From a virus, in the IMG/VR virus record IMGVR_UViG_3300043464_000171, positions 1 through 34,623 of that record: a stretch of 34,623 nucleotides of DNA; one strand, written 5' to 3'. Positions 8,145 to 16,050 of this stretch are shown one piece after another (positions within the stretch are counted from its first letter, which is position 1; every line of letters starts with the position of its first letter). A model generated the notes under the pieces. The model had not been told where the DNA came from, did no database searches, and saw only the letters and a list, made by a program, of their open reading frames with translations. Both the position numbers and the translations under genes were made by a program.

Positions 8145-9917
8145 TCACTCTCCAGCTTTTGCTTTTTGTTGGTTTGCACGATATTCATTAATTGCATTTT
8201 TTGCTGCTGCAATATCTTGCGGCTTACGCTTTGGATTGGCAGATGCTGTTTTTAATGCTTGCTCTGTTGCTGCCACATTATTTAAATCAACCCCAGTAAG
8301 TTCTGGCACAAGCATAACGGCAGTGTTCTGGTTTGTATTAGACATCCTGGTAAATATTGGAGCCATGTCTTTTGACAACCCTTTGGACAGCTCGGAGCCT
8401 TTTGCTCGTATTTCAGCAGCTGTTGGGAAAACGCCTTTATCATTTGGCGTTGCAGCAAACAATCTTAAATCCATTGCTGCTTTATTTCTGGCCATGACGG
8501 CAGCTGACCTTGCCTCGGCAGTTGGCAGTTCTGGCGGTAAGTTAGCCTGTTGAATGCCAACGGCTAGATTAATCTGTTTTTCGCCATATTCAATATCATC
8601 ATTTGGTTTTGCAATATCCATGGCCAATGCTTTGATTGTGCCTTTGGTTAGCTTGCCTCTGTTTTTTAATAGCTCTTCTACAGTCAATTGACCTCTTGCT
8701 GATTTTGATGTCAGCGTATACAAAGTCATCGTATCGTCTGTAGATGCTCCAGCTGCATCACTAATAATAAATTCTTTAATTGACCTTAATTTTGCTGGGT
8801 CAATAGGCATGTTTTTTAACTTGCCAAATAACTCATTTGATCTACCAGGATCGGCAGTTGTCATTATCTCGCGAATGATTGGCAAAGCATTTAATTCTGC
8901 TTGCGTAAACTCTGCGTCTATGCCTTTCTTAATGTTGTCGCTATAAGACTTCATTTGGTCAAATACCTGGTTTCTAAATGGCAGCGGTGCAATCTCCCAC
9001 ATTTCTGTAAACTTGCCACCGTTGTTTGCTTTTAGCTTTCCAAGTTTTTCTGTTATGTTTTGCCCAAACTCATCAGACAAAAAGTATTGAGCCATTACAT
9101 TTGCTTTTGTGTCTGTAATGTTTTTAATCATTTCTGTTGTGGCTGCCGTTGCGCCTTGTACGCCAACTAATGAATTTGCAGACTGAGCAAAACTTTCAAA
9201 AAACTTATTGATGCGGTAATCTTTTGGAATTGGCAAATTATTTGTCGGGTCAATTGGATCATCGCCAGACATGACCAACTCAATCATTTTTAAAGTGTTG
9301 TCTTTAAGAATGTTTAGTTTATATGCGTTTGCAGCAATTCTTCTTTTGCCTTCAAGTTTTGCTGTTTCGTCAATAACCTTGTTTCCCATAGTGGCCACAG
9401 ACGCTCTATATTTAAACGAGCTTTCTGGATCAACTTGGGCTAATGCAGAACCAATGCCATCTGTAAGCGATTTAACTTTTGAGCGCACAGCTTCAAAATC
9501 AAGCTCGCCGCTTTCTGCTTTTTTATAAATGTCTAATAATTGTGTGCTGGCCTCTACTTCTGCATGGGCTGACAACTCAAATGCTCTTACTTTTCGTACA
9601 GCAGAATCAAAAACATTTATTGGCGATCCGAGTGATACTGTACTCATATCGCCTTTTGCCATTGCCTCTAACTGCTCTTTTGTCAATGGGTTTTCTGCTG
9701 CAAACTGCAAACCAGCTCTGGCGCTTATTTGCTCGCCCTCTCTAAAAATCAATGCGCTCATGCGATCAAGTTTTTGAGCAACAGTACCTTGGTACTTTGC
9801 TTGGGCAACTAAAGCAATTTCTGGTGTTATTTGTGGAAAGACAACATTAGGCGTTGCTGCGCTTGGCGCACCGCCAACTCCAACTCTGCCAGTTTCTGTT
9901 CTAATTAATTCAGCCAT
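8145..9917 (-). CDS. internal virion protein (gp15-position)
   Basis: This 590-residue, mostly helical protein without obvious membrane segments sits in the T7 gp15 position between the smaller gp14-like protein and the large ejection proteins. The sequence is rich in Ala, Lys and Glu with long predicted helices. It has no enzymatic motif I can name. Start ATG 9917 is preceded by AAGG about 7 bases upstream. The next gene starts 4 bases after its stop. By analogy with T7-like phages it would form part of the internal core and be ejected to build a channel across the host envelope. That is inferred from order and size. Confidence 0.78.
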   Translation of the reverse strand: MAELIRTETGRVGVGGAPSAATPNVVFPQITPEIALVAQAKYQGTVAQKLDRMSALIFREGEQISARAGLQFAAENPLTKEQLEAMAKGDMSTVSLGSPINVFDSAVRKVRAFELSAHAEVEASTQLLDIYKKAESGELDFEAVRSKVKSLTDGIGSALAQVDPESSFKYRASVATMGNKVIDETAKLEGKRRIAANAYKLNILKDNTLKMIELVMSGDDPIDPTNNLPIPKDYRINKFFESFAQSANSLVGVQGATAATTEMIKNITDTKANVMAQYFLSDEFGQNITEKLGKLKANNGGKFTEMWEIAPLPFRNQVFDQMKSYSDNIKKGIDAEFTQAELNALPIIREIMTTADPGRSNELFGKLKNMPIDPAKLRSIKEFIISDAAGASTDDTMTLYTLTSKSARGQLTVEELLKNRGKLTKGTIKALAMDIAKPNDDIEYGEKQINLAVGIQQANLPPELPTAEARSAAVMARNKAAMDLRLFAATPNDKGVFPTAAEIRAKGSELSKGLSKDMAPIFTRMSNTNQNTAVMLVPELTGVDLNNVAATEQALKTASANPKRKPQDIAAAKNAINEYRANQQKAKAGE

Positions 9918-9929
9918 GATCTAACCTTA

Positions 9930-10610
9930 TTATGAGAATATGTCTTTGGTTTTTTGGATAACGCCAGAAGTTGGGAATGCTTTAGCAAACCCAATGCCGC
10001 CTTCAATAAGTTGTGCTGTGGCCAAAATTCCACCAGACTGAGCTGCGTATCTTCCAGTAGTTAGCAAAGATCTAGCGTTAGCTATTGACGCTTCGCGTTC
10101 ATAGTTTGATTGATCGTATCCAGCTTTAAGAATATTGGTTGCATCTTCCATACCAAAGACGCGAGCCACCATAGCGTTCAAATCTACAATGCCAACATCC
10201 TGATACACATTACGCACATTGGTTGCTTGGATATTAAATGATGATCCACCACTTACTCCATTTGCAGCTGCTCTTGCCCTTGCTGTTGCGTTTGCCTTAG
10301 ACAAAGAGCGCAACAATGTGTTTGCTTGGATTTTGTAATTAATGGCCTCTAGCTCTGTTTGGAATATTTTGCGCTCGTAATTTAATTCAGCATACTCAAC
10401 AGCTTTATCAGCGCGCAACCCAGCAAGTCTTAAATTTTCTGTAGCTTGTGCTGCGTAACCAGCTTGCTGCAAATAACCTTGTGCCTTGGATGCGTATGCA
10501 GATCCAATCGATGCGAATAAGCCAGCGCCAGCCAGAGCGCCAGCACTAATCATTGATGATCCAGACTGTGTTGGCTGTGGCGCGTTAACTGCGTTTTCCC
10601 TGGATGCCAT
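9930..10610 (-). CDS. small internal virion protein (gp14-like)
   Basis: This 226-residue protein has a Gly/Ala-rich hydrophobic segment near the N-terminus (SAGALAGAGLFASIGSAYASK, about residues 22-42) and then long amphipathic helices (about 55-115). A Gly/Ser-rich break follows with ANGVSGGSSFNIQA. This pattern (hydrophobic N-terminus, AxxNGVxGGS, helical rest) is common in gp14-type ejection proteins of podophages. It directly follows tail tubular protein B, as in T7. In T7-like phages gp14 inserts in the outer membrane, and the hydrophobic segment here fits that role. Confidence 0.8.
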   Translation of the reverse strand: MASRENAVNAPQPTQSGSSMISAGALAGAGLFASIGSAYASKAQGYLQQAGYAAQATENLRLAGLRADKAVEYAELNYERKIFQTELEAINYKIQANTLLRSLSKANATARARAAANGVSGGSSFNIQATNVRNVYQDVGIVDLNAMVARVFGMEDATNILKAGYDQSNYEREASIANARSLLTTGRYAAQSGGILATAQLIEGGIGFAKAFPTSGVIQKTKDIFS

Positions 10611-10612
10611 AA

Positions 10613-12601
10613 TTATGTTCCCTGATTAATTGCAACTTTAAATTCAATTCCAAGCAATGTCATCTTTAGCGGCAATGTTTGCGTAACTTCAATTGATGCA
10701 TCTCTTGTATATCCGCGCACGCCGTCTAAACGCTTAACGCCAGTAAACTCAGCAATTGGCCTATCAAGCAATGGATTGTCAAAGTTTTGGAATGGCACTG
10801 GTTGATTATTAATACTTAAATGTTGCGTATTGTTAACAATAGCGTTAACTTGAACAACGCGTTTTTTGAATGCAATTCTTGCGCCAGATTGCAATTTAAC
10901 CTCAACTGGCATTGTTTTTACATATGGTGTAAACGGTAAACCAACCTCATATTTAGTTGTTGATGCTCGATCAAATGTAACAGAGCCGCCGCCAGAAACA
11001 GTCTCATTAGACTGTGGCACACCATCTGTAATTACATTTAATGATTTGCCAATGTGTGGCAGACTGCTGGCAGATGCCGCAGCTCCACCAACAAAAGCGC
11101 AATCTGTAAAATAATCACGCCCAAACAATTCTAAAAAGTACCGAGTTGTGCCGTTAAATGTTCGTCTGACAACAGCATAAATATCAGTGACATCACAGCC
11201 AACATCTAAATATAATCCATCGGTTGTAAATTCTGACGGCGCTACAACTTGCTGTGAACGCAAAATTGAAAAGCATGCAATTGTTCCATCTGTAGAATTG
11301 ACAATTAATAGCAAATCTCCTTCGTCAGTTTCTGTAGATCGGCGCAATGCCATGCGTGTTGGCCCTTTTAATAAATGGCCAGCAAGCAAAGAAATACGCT
11401 GGGTAACATAAGTTAATTGAGCGTCTGAGAACAAGAACTCATTAAGAGCTTTTCCCTGGCGCTGCACAAATAGCGTGCCAGTTTCTAATGATTCAACCCT
11501 GGTGCCAGGTTTCATGCCGTTACGGCTAATAGCTTTAAAAATAAGCGTGGCTGGCGTAATTGGATCTGTTCCTGTTTGTGGCACATAAAACTCACCACCA
11601 GTTGAGAACACTTGCAGATCTCGCGAACTAACCATGTCAACAATTGTGTTTAACTGGTTGGTGTCAAGCGTTGCCTCAATTGCGTCATCGTCCAAAGATT
11701 CTGTGGCCTGGAAGTCAAAGAAGATTCCAACCCTAGACCCCCAGATTGTAGATGGGCGCGACTTTGATCCACCAAAAAACAGACGGCCTTCATGGAATGT
11801 TACGGTACGCGGCCATCCTTTTGTTGAACTCCACACTGGCTCATATCCAGACTCATAATCCCAAGATCCGTTTGCAATTGCGCTAGTGTTAAAAAATGGA
11901 TATTCAGTAACAGCGTCAACTACAGTGCCGCTAATATAGGCCACAATCTTTGCTCTACCCTGTGGGGATGCATTAACATACTGGCCAACGCTGGCAGCTG
12001 TAAAGACGCTAGACGATGCCGTTAGTCTGACATTACCACTAACCCTGTCTGGCGTTAATGTACCAGCTGGATTGGTTACGCTTAATGTAAACGCATAATT
12101 TGGAATTGCATCAAATGTAATTGTGGTAACTGTCCATGTTGCGTCTGTTGCACCGCGAACAATCTTAATTGGCTGCAAATCGGGGTGAACAATAATCAGC
12201 GTATCGGCAGATTGAGTCCAGCAGATATTGGGCAGCATAGCGCCAGTAATTGCTGAAACGGTCAAATAGTTATTGCCAGATCCATTGATATTTGCAATTG
12301 TTGCACCGTCTTTAATTACATACATGCGGCCAGCAACAAAGCAAAGCATATAGCTGTCATCAACAGAAAACTGAAATGGCACCAGGCGCACGCCGTTGGC
12401 AACGCTTGGGGTGCTGGAATTTGGCAACTCAAGAATATGCTTGCTACCAAATCTGCGGCGCAGACCGCCCTGTGGCTGGATAATTACATTGGTTGCTTTA
12501 GCTAACGCGTTTCCATATTGATTTAAATCAACTCTGGCGCGGAGCAATGGATCAAGCTCACCAGTAGAAAAGTTAGTCTGAAAGTCAATAAAGCGTGGCA
12601 T
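10613..12601 (-). CDS. tail tubular protein B (nozzle, gp12-like)
   Basis: At 662 residues it is somewhat shorter than T7 gp12. The N-terminus is diagnostic of this family: FQTNFSTGELDPLLRARVDL, then NVIIQPQGGLRRRFGSKHI, followed by a repeated beta-rich body. It forms the nozzle of the short tail below the tail tubular A ring and holds the fibres. Start ATG 12601 overlaps the stop of tail tubular A as TAATG, so the two are translationally coupled. It is followed 2 bases later by the gp14-like gene. Confidence 0.93.
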   Translation of the reverse strand: MPRFIDFQTNFSTGELDPLLRARVDLNQYGNALAKATNVIIQPQGGLRRRFGSKHILELPNSSTPSVANGVRLVPFQFSVDDSYMLCFVAGRMYVIKDGATIANINGSGNNYLTVSAITGAMLPNICWTQSADTLIIVHPDLQPIKIVRGATDATWTVTTITFDAIPNYAFTLSVTNPAGTLTPDRVSGNVRLTASSSVFTAASVGQYVNASPQGRAKIVAYISGTVVDAVTEYPFFNTSAIANGSWDYESGYEPVWSSTKGWPRTVTFHEGRLFFGGSKSRPSTIWGSRVGIFFDFQATESLDDDAIEATLDTNQLNTIVDMVSSRDLQVFSTGGEFYVPQTGTDPITPATLIFKAISRNGMKPGTRVESLETGTLFVQRQGKALNEFLFSDAQLTYVTQRISLLAGHLLKGPTRMALRRSTETDEGDLLLIVNSTDGTIACFSILRSQQVVAPSEFTTDGLYLDVGCDVTDIYAVVRRTFNGTTRYFLELFGRDYFTDCAFVGGAAASASSLPHIGKSLNVITDGVPQSNETVSGGGSVTFDRASTTKYEVGLPFTPYVKTMPVEVKLQSGARIAFKKRVVQVNAIVNNTQHLSINNQPVPFQNFDNPLLDRPIAEFTGVKRLDGVRGYTRDASIEVTQTLPLKMTLLGIEFKVAINQGT

Positions 12602-13215
12602 TAAAACCTCGCTGCTACTAAAGCGTAATCCTCAATAACTTGAGGTGGCTGCCCTTGGCCGTCAATGTTTGTGGCAACTCTAAAATAGCCGCCGCGGTTG
12701 TTTTCAGATGGGCCGCCAATTGCTACATTTTGCCAATATTGTGTTTTTGTTTCTTGCTCTGTAATTGGATAAGCAAGATGCCAAGCCATCATATATTTAA
12801 GCAGTTGAATAAAATAATGAGGCATTGCAAATTCTGGTGTTTGATATGGGTAATCAATATAAACTTCTTCGTAATTTGTATTGATTTTATCGCCTTCAAT
12901 TTCCCATTCTTTTACTGGGCGCGCATACAAATTATTTGTTTCAAATAAAGCTCTGGGATTGCCAATACGATCGCCTGGCAATTGATATTGGTATTTCCAT
13001 TCATTTGTTGGAGTTGTCACTAAACGAGCAAGTTTAACTTTCTTGTAGGCAAAGCTCCATGGGTACATCATTAATAAACTATCGCGTACATCTGGGTATA
13101 AACGATCACAAGAGTTGGCCTCGTCTGTGCCGTCATTAAATGACGAAATGGGCTTCGCGCCCAATAAAATTAAAGCATCAGAACAAATTGATACTGCGGT
13201 ATCACCAGCTGCCAT
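12601..13215 (-). CDS. tail tubular protein A (gatekeeper/adaptor, gp11-like)
   Basis: This 204-residue protein matches the usual length of the gp11 family. Recognisable features are the N-terminal helix (AVSICSDALILLGAKPISSF), the RDSLLMMYPWSFAYKKVKLARL segment, and the YQYQLPGDRIGNPRAL stretch typical of T7-like adaptor proteins. It forms a dodecameric ring under the portal and closes the channel after packaging. It is the first gene after the hairpin terminator at 13237-13268, so it may be transcribed at a lower level than the coat gene. Confidence 0.93.
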   Translation of the reverse strand: MAAGDTAVSICSDALILLGAKPISSFNDGTDEANSCDRLYPDVRDSLLMMYPWSFAYKKVKLARLVTTPTNEWKYQYQLPGDRIGNPRALFETNNLYARPVKEWEIEGDKINTNYEEVYIDYPYQTPEFAMPHYFIQLLKYMMAWHLAYPITEQETKTQYWQNVAIGGPSENNRGGYFRVATNIDGQGQPPQVIEDYALVAARF

Positions 13216-13236
13216 ACTAACCCCTTATGTAAGAAA

Positions 13237-13268
13237 GGGCTACCACCGAGAATTCCCAGTAGCAGCCC
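13237..13268 (-). terminator. long hairpin between small head gene and tail tubular A
   Basis: The 32 bases fold back completely around a central GAATTC. On the minus strand the arms begin GGGCTGCTAC and end GTGGTAGCCC, pairing with several G-T wobbles, and TTTCTT follows. It fits an intrinsic terminator for the late operon just after the head genes, where T7 has its T-phi after gene 10. The plus-strand reading also ends in a T-containing stretch (CTTGTTT), so weak bidirectional activity is possible. Confidence 0.75.
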
Positions 13269-13285
13269 CTTGTTTACTACATTGC

Positions 13286-13564
13286 TTAATCGCCGTCAGT
13301 ATTAGCCAGCGTTGTACCATCGTTCACATCGACAACACCAGAGGCGTTGCTTAAAACATAAACGAGAGTTGCAACTGCGGTACCACCAGTAGAAGTTACG
13401 CAATAAACCAAATCGCCAACACTGAGAGTGTTAGCTAGGCTATTGAAATAACCACTGGTATTTACATCAGCAATCGTATCAGTCGTTTTGTATGCATAAA
13501 TGCTAGGAGCTTGACCACTCTTAGCAGCACATACGGTTACAAAACCAGTTGCGGAAAATGCCAT
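13286..13564 (-). CDS. small head protein, possible decoration protein
   Basis: This 92-residue protein (MAFSATGFVTVCAAKSGQAP...) is rich in Ala, Thr, Val and Gly and is probably beta-structured. It lies 16 bases downstream of the major capsid gene with a strong TAAAGGAG site. Short proteins of this type after the coat gene of podophages are often head decoration or stabilisation proteins. I recognise the sequence style from related podophages but not a named family. The virion role is inferred from position; it could also be a non-structural protein. Confidence 0.7.
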   Translation of the reverse strand: MAFSATGFVTVCAAKSGQAPSIYAYKTTDTIADVNTSGYFNSLANTLSVGDLVYCVTSTGGTAVATLVYVLSNASGVVDVNDGTTLANTDGD

Positions 13565-13580
13565 TTTATTTCTCCTTTAA

Positions 13581-14426
13581 TTAAGCGCCGTTTTCATCGC
13601 AAGTGATTTTGACGATACCTTCGTCATCAATTGCAACTGCACCAGCTGAGAACATAGAGGCCACCAAGAAAGAAGTTTTCTCAGGGATGTAGTTGATTTC
13701 GGTCTTAGGTGCAATACCTTCGGCCATTCCAACTGCATCGCGGTGGAACGCATAGGCGGTACGATCGCCAGAGGAGAGTGGCAAGCCACCTTCGCTACGG
13801 TCACCCAACACATGGAAAGTGAATCCCAAGAATGTGTTGATTTCGCCTTGTACCAATGCCTTAACGGTATTGAAATCAGACGAGGTAACCTTGGTTTCGC
13901 CAAGCATACCAGCCAAGTTGTTAGCGTGGATGATGATGTGGCGGTTGTCAGCTGGCACATTGCCCGCGTCCAAGGCCTTCTTAGCTGCAATCAACTTGTC
14001 CAAATTCATGTTGGTATTTGCACCACCAACAGACGCGGCAACTGTATTGCTTGTGCTAGATGCGTTTAGAGCGTCAAGAATCAACTGGTCTTGGCGGCGG
14101 CCGATAGCGTTGGCAACAACTTTAACCAACTCAGCACGCTCATCAAAGTTAACCTTGGCTTGCATAAAGATGTCACTGTACTCAGCAGCGATGTAGTCGC
14201 TGAGGGTTGCAGTAACTTGACCATAGGTTACATTGAGTGGGGTTACATCGGACTGGGGAATGCGAACTTGTGCAACACCCTTACCAATTTTTGGGAACTT
14301 ATAAGTAGAACCTTCTACACCCGAACGAACGCGGACAGCGGGGCGTAACTGGGCAGAACCCTGATATGCCTGTTTAACTTCCGCATCGAATAGGGTTACA
14401 AAGGCAGTAGATAAATTAATAGCCAT
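13581..14426 (-). CDS. major capsid protein (HK97-fold type)
   Basis: This 281-residue protein is encoded immediately after the scaffold gene. It contains typical coat features: an N-terminal FVTLFDAEVKQAYQGSAQLRP segment, the charged loop VRVRSGVEGSTYKFPKIGKG, a long spine-like helix around RAELVKVVANAIGRRQDQLI, and a C-terminal ...EKTSFLVASMFSAGAVAIDDEGIVKI strand region. No protease or delta domain is visible. It has its own leader and a promoter candidate (14573-14612), separated from the scaffold gene by a terminator. The Shine-Dalgarno site is GAAAGGAAGC before ATG 14426. Confidence 0.93.
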   Translation of the reverse strand: MAINLSTAFVTLFDAEVKQAYQGSAQLRPAVRVRSGVEGSTYKFPKIGKGVAQVRIPQSDVTPLNVTYGQVTATLSDYIAAEYSDIFMQAKVNFDERAELVKVVANAIGRRQDQLILDALNASSTSNTVAASVGGANTNMNLDKLIAAKKALDAGNVPADNRHIIIHANNLAGMLGETKVTSSDFNTVKALVQGEINTFLGFTFHVLGDRSEGGLPLSSGDRTAYAFHRDAVGMAEGIAPKTEINYIPEKTSFLVASMFSAGAVAIDDEGIVKITCDENGA

Positions 14427-14572
14427 TTTGCTTCCTTTCGAAAAAGTTAAAAAAATTAATATTCGCTGTCGGTGAGCCTCGGATGAGGGCCTTTGCTTAC
14501 AGTAGGTTGTCAGCCAGTAGTTGTCACTACTATTAAAGGGTCACCAAACAAAAGTGATATGCCTTGTCACTT
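14427..14572 (-). promoter_or_regulatory. structured 5' leader of the capsid mRNA
   Basis: About 150 untranslated bases precede the capsid gene. They include two clean inverted repeats: AGTAGT-TGTC-ACTACT (14516-14531) and AAGTGA-N9-TCACTT (14552-14572). A smaller CCTC/GAGG hairpin lies near 14477-14488. A long folded leader could stabilise the most abundant late mRNA or set its translation. I see no reading frame with a ribosome site in it. Confidence 0.5.
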
Positions 14573-14612
14573 ATTGTATTGTGTTTTGTACAAAATGCAA
14601 ATGGGTTGTCAA
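14573..14612 (-). promoter_or_regulatory. candidate sigma70-type promoter for the capsid gene
   Basis: On the minus strand a perfect TTGACA (14612-14607) starts inside the T-run of the preceding terminator and is followed after 16 bases by TACAAA (14590-14585). An alternative pair nearby is TTGCAT with TACAAT (14578-14573) at 16 bases. The region contains the perfect palindrome TTTTGTACAAAA (14584-14595), a possible operator. Confidence 0.55.
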
Positions 14613-14638
14613 AAAAAAGACCCGCGCTTGGCGGGTCT
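14611..14638 (-). terminator. intrinsic terminator between scaffold and capsid genes
   Basis: On the minus strand an 8-bp perfect stem (AGACCCGC with GCGGGTCT, loop of 5) is followed directly by 8 T residues. It lies 40 bases after the scaffold stop. This is a textbook rho-independent terminator that would stop transcripts from the terminase/portal/scaffold segment before the coat gene. Confidence 0.9.
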
Positions 14639-14678
14639 GTAAACTCACCTAGTAGTTGGTGAGGAGATCACTAATCTG

Positions 14679-15470
14679 TTAGCTGTATCGTTGATTAAAC
14701 AAGCGCTCAACTTTTTGACGATACGCTGGGTCTGTTTTGTATTTTGGATCACCAACCATTTGCTGCAACTCTAGGTCAGTTGGCATTCCATCAATAGGCG
14801 TTGATTCAATTGGAATGTTGCCCTCATAAGCAGACCGAATCTTTTGTAGAGCTTTTAAACCACGAGCTGTACCGCCCATAATTTTAAACTCTTCAAAGTC
14901 CTCTGGTGACCACACGCCTTTGTTAACCAAACCTCTAGCCCAATTAACCATACCGTTAATTTGAGCATCGGCATTGGGGCCAAGAGCTTTACGCTCTGCG
15001 GCAGCGTCTATCTCAGGCTGGTTGCCCATTGCGTCCATGGCCATATTGGTTAGCGTGCCAGCTAGTTCGTCAAATGCTGCCTGGCTGACACCATTTTTTG
15101 CTGCCCAGTCTTTAAATACTGGAACCATTGGCAGTTCTTCTGCTTTTTCACCAAACGCAGACAAATCGTATTTACCCTCTGGAGGTGCCTTGTGGGCTCC
15201 TTTTGATACGATTTTACGCATGTCTTTCCAGCTTTTAGCCATGCCCTCTAGGTCAGGTTCGTTTTTATCCTTATCCCAAAAGTTTTCTGGCCACCAGTCT
15301 GGCTTATCAATTGCCTCATCTTCAGGTATTGATTCAGCTGCGCGGTGTTCAATTTCGGTTTTTTCTGGAGCTTGAGAATCGACTTGGCTATCATCTTGTG
15401 CTTGCACACCGTCAAGTAAGCCAACTGATTCGCTGGGCTCGACATTTGCTGCTTCGTTGTTGTCGCTCAT
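14679..15470 (-). CDS. capsid assembly scaffolding protein
   Basis: This 263-residue, strongly acidic protein has a disordered N-terminus rich in Asp, Glu, Ser and Gln. It then has DKPDWWPENFWDKDKNEPDLEG and AKSWKDMRKIVSKGAHKAPPEGKYDL, the signature of T7-like scaffold proteins. Its central and C-terminal parts are helical and the end is basic (YRQKVERLFNQRYS), as expected for contact with coat subunits. It lies between portal-side genes and the coat gene. The start overlaps the upstream stop by 4 bases (ATGA). Confidence 0.9.
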   Translation of the reverse strand: MSDNNEAANVEPSESVGLLDGVQAQDDSQVDSQAPEKTEIEHRAAESIPEDEAIDKPDWWPENFWDKDKNEPDLEGMAKSWKDMRKIVSKGAHKAPPEGKYDLSAFGEKAEELPMVPVFKDWAAKNGVSQAAFDELAGTLTNMAMDAMGNQPEIDAAAERKALGPNADAQINGMVNWARGLVNKGVWSPEDFEEFKIMGGTARGLKALQKIRSAYEGNIPIESTPIDGMPTDLELQQMVGDPKYKTDPAYRQKVERLFNQRYS

Positions 15471-15721
15471 AGATTCCTTGCTCTATTAATTCGGGCTTCG
15501 ATCTCTTTAACAAGAGAGCATCTACCCTCTAAAAAATAGCCATAGCTCGGATCCGAGCCTGGCCCCCAACAAGGTTGCTCAATCGTTTGCTCGCGCATCC
15601 ATTTGAGTAACCGTTGCCCATCCTCTGTGCCAAACACACGCAGACACAGCTTATCTTGATCGCTACCTTTTTGCGGCTCCAGTGTTTGTTGCATGGCCTC
15701 AATATCATCCCAACCAGCCAT
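15467..15721 (-). CDS. Bbp19-like small phage protein
   Basis: This 84-residue protein contains RVFGTEDGQRLLKWMREQT near residues 28-46 and a Trp/Pro/Gly-rich segment, ending in a helix (CSLVKEIEARINRARNL). The F-T-x-(D/E)-G-x-x-(L/V)-L pattern resembles the Bbp19-type domain of Bordetella phage BPP-1 and relatives, which is usually encoded between portal and coat genes as here. Its molecular role is unknown. It is coupled to both neighbours (TAATG at the start, ATGA at the end). Confidence 0.75.
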   Translation of the reverse strand: MAGWDDIEAMQQTLEPQKGSDQDKLCLRVFGTEDGQRLLKWMREQTIEQPCWGPGSDPSYGYFLEGRCSLVKEIEARINRARNL

Positions 15722-16050
15722 TATTTCTCCTTAGTTATTAGAATCTCGTCAACCTTTTCTGGGTCTGTTTCGTTTGTTACATGTAAGCAATACCAAATCA
15801 CATCTGTGATTGCATCAATTTTATGAGACGAGTTTGCCTTGATCTCAATGCAAGCTGGGCCAGTATATTCCTTTATTTGGCCATCAATTGTTAATAACGC
15901 TTTGCCAGACGCAAGAATGGATAAATGAGAGTAATTATGGGTATGTTTACTGACAACATACCCCGCTGGTATTTTGGATTCTTTGGCGTATATACCAGCT
16001 GCAAAATGATGCCCAATTACTGGGTCAACTGCACATGGTAGACAGCTCAT
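15721..16050 (-). CDS. cupin-fold protein in the head operon
   Basis: This 109-residue protein carries a cupin signature: G30, then H36-T-H38, H42 in place of the usual Glu, glycine about 7 residues later (ASGKALLTIDG), and a second-motif His at about 76 (NSSHKI). A single small cupin barrel with three or four His ligands would bind a divalent metal. It sits between portal and the Bbp19-like gene, coupled at both ends by TAATG overlaps. Whether it is an enzyme, a sensor or a structural protein cannot be told from sequence. Confidence 0.75.
   Translation of the reverse strand: MSCLPCAVDPVIGHHFAAGIYAKESKIPAGYVVSKHTHNYSHLSILASGKALLTIDGQIKEYTGPACIEIKANSSHKIDAITDVIWYCLHVTNETDPEKVDEILITKEK

Noticed and set aside
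14506-14513. GTTGTCAG in the capsid leader as the same operator as at 27201
   Set aside because: The 8-mer also occurs inside coding regions (for example near 1696, 3121 and 23221), so sharing it is weak evidence.
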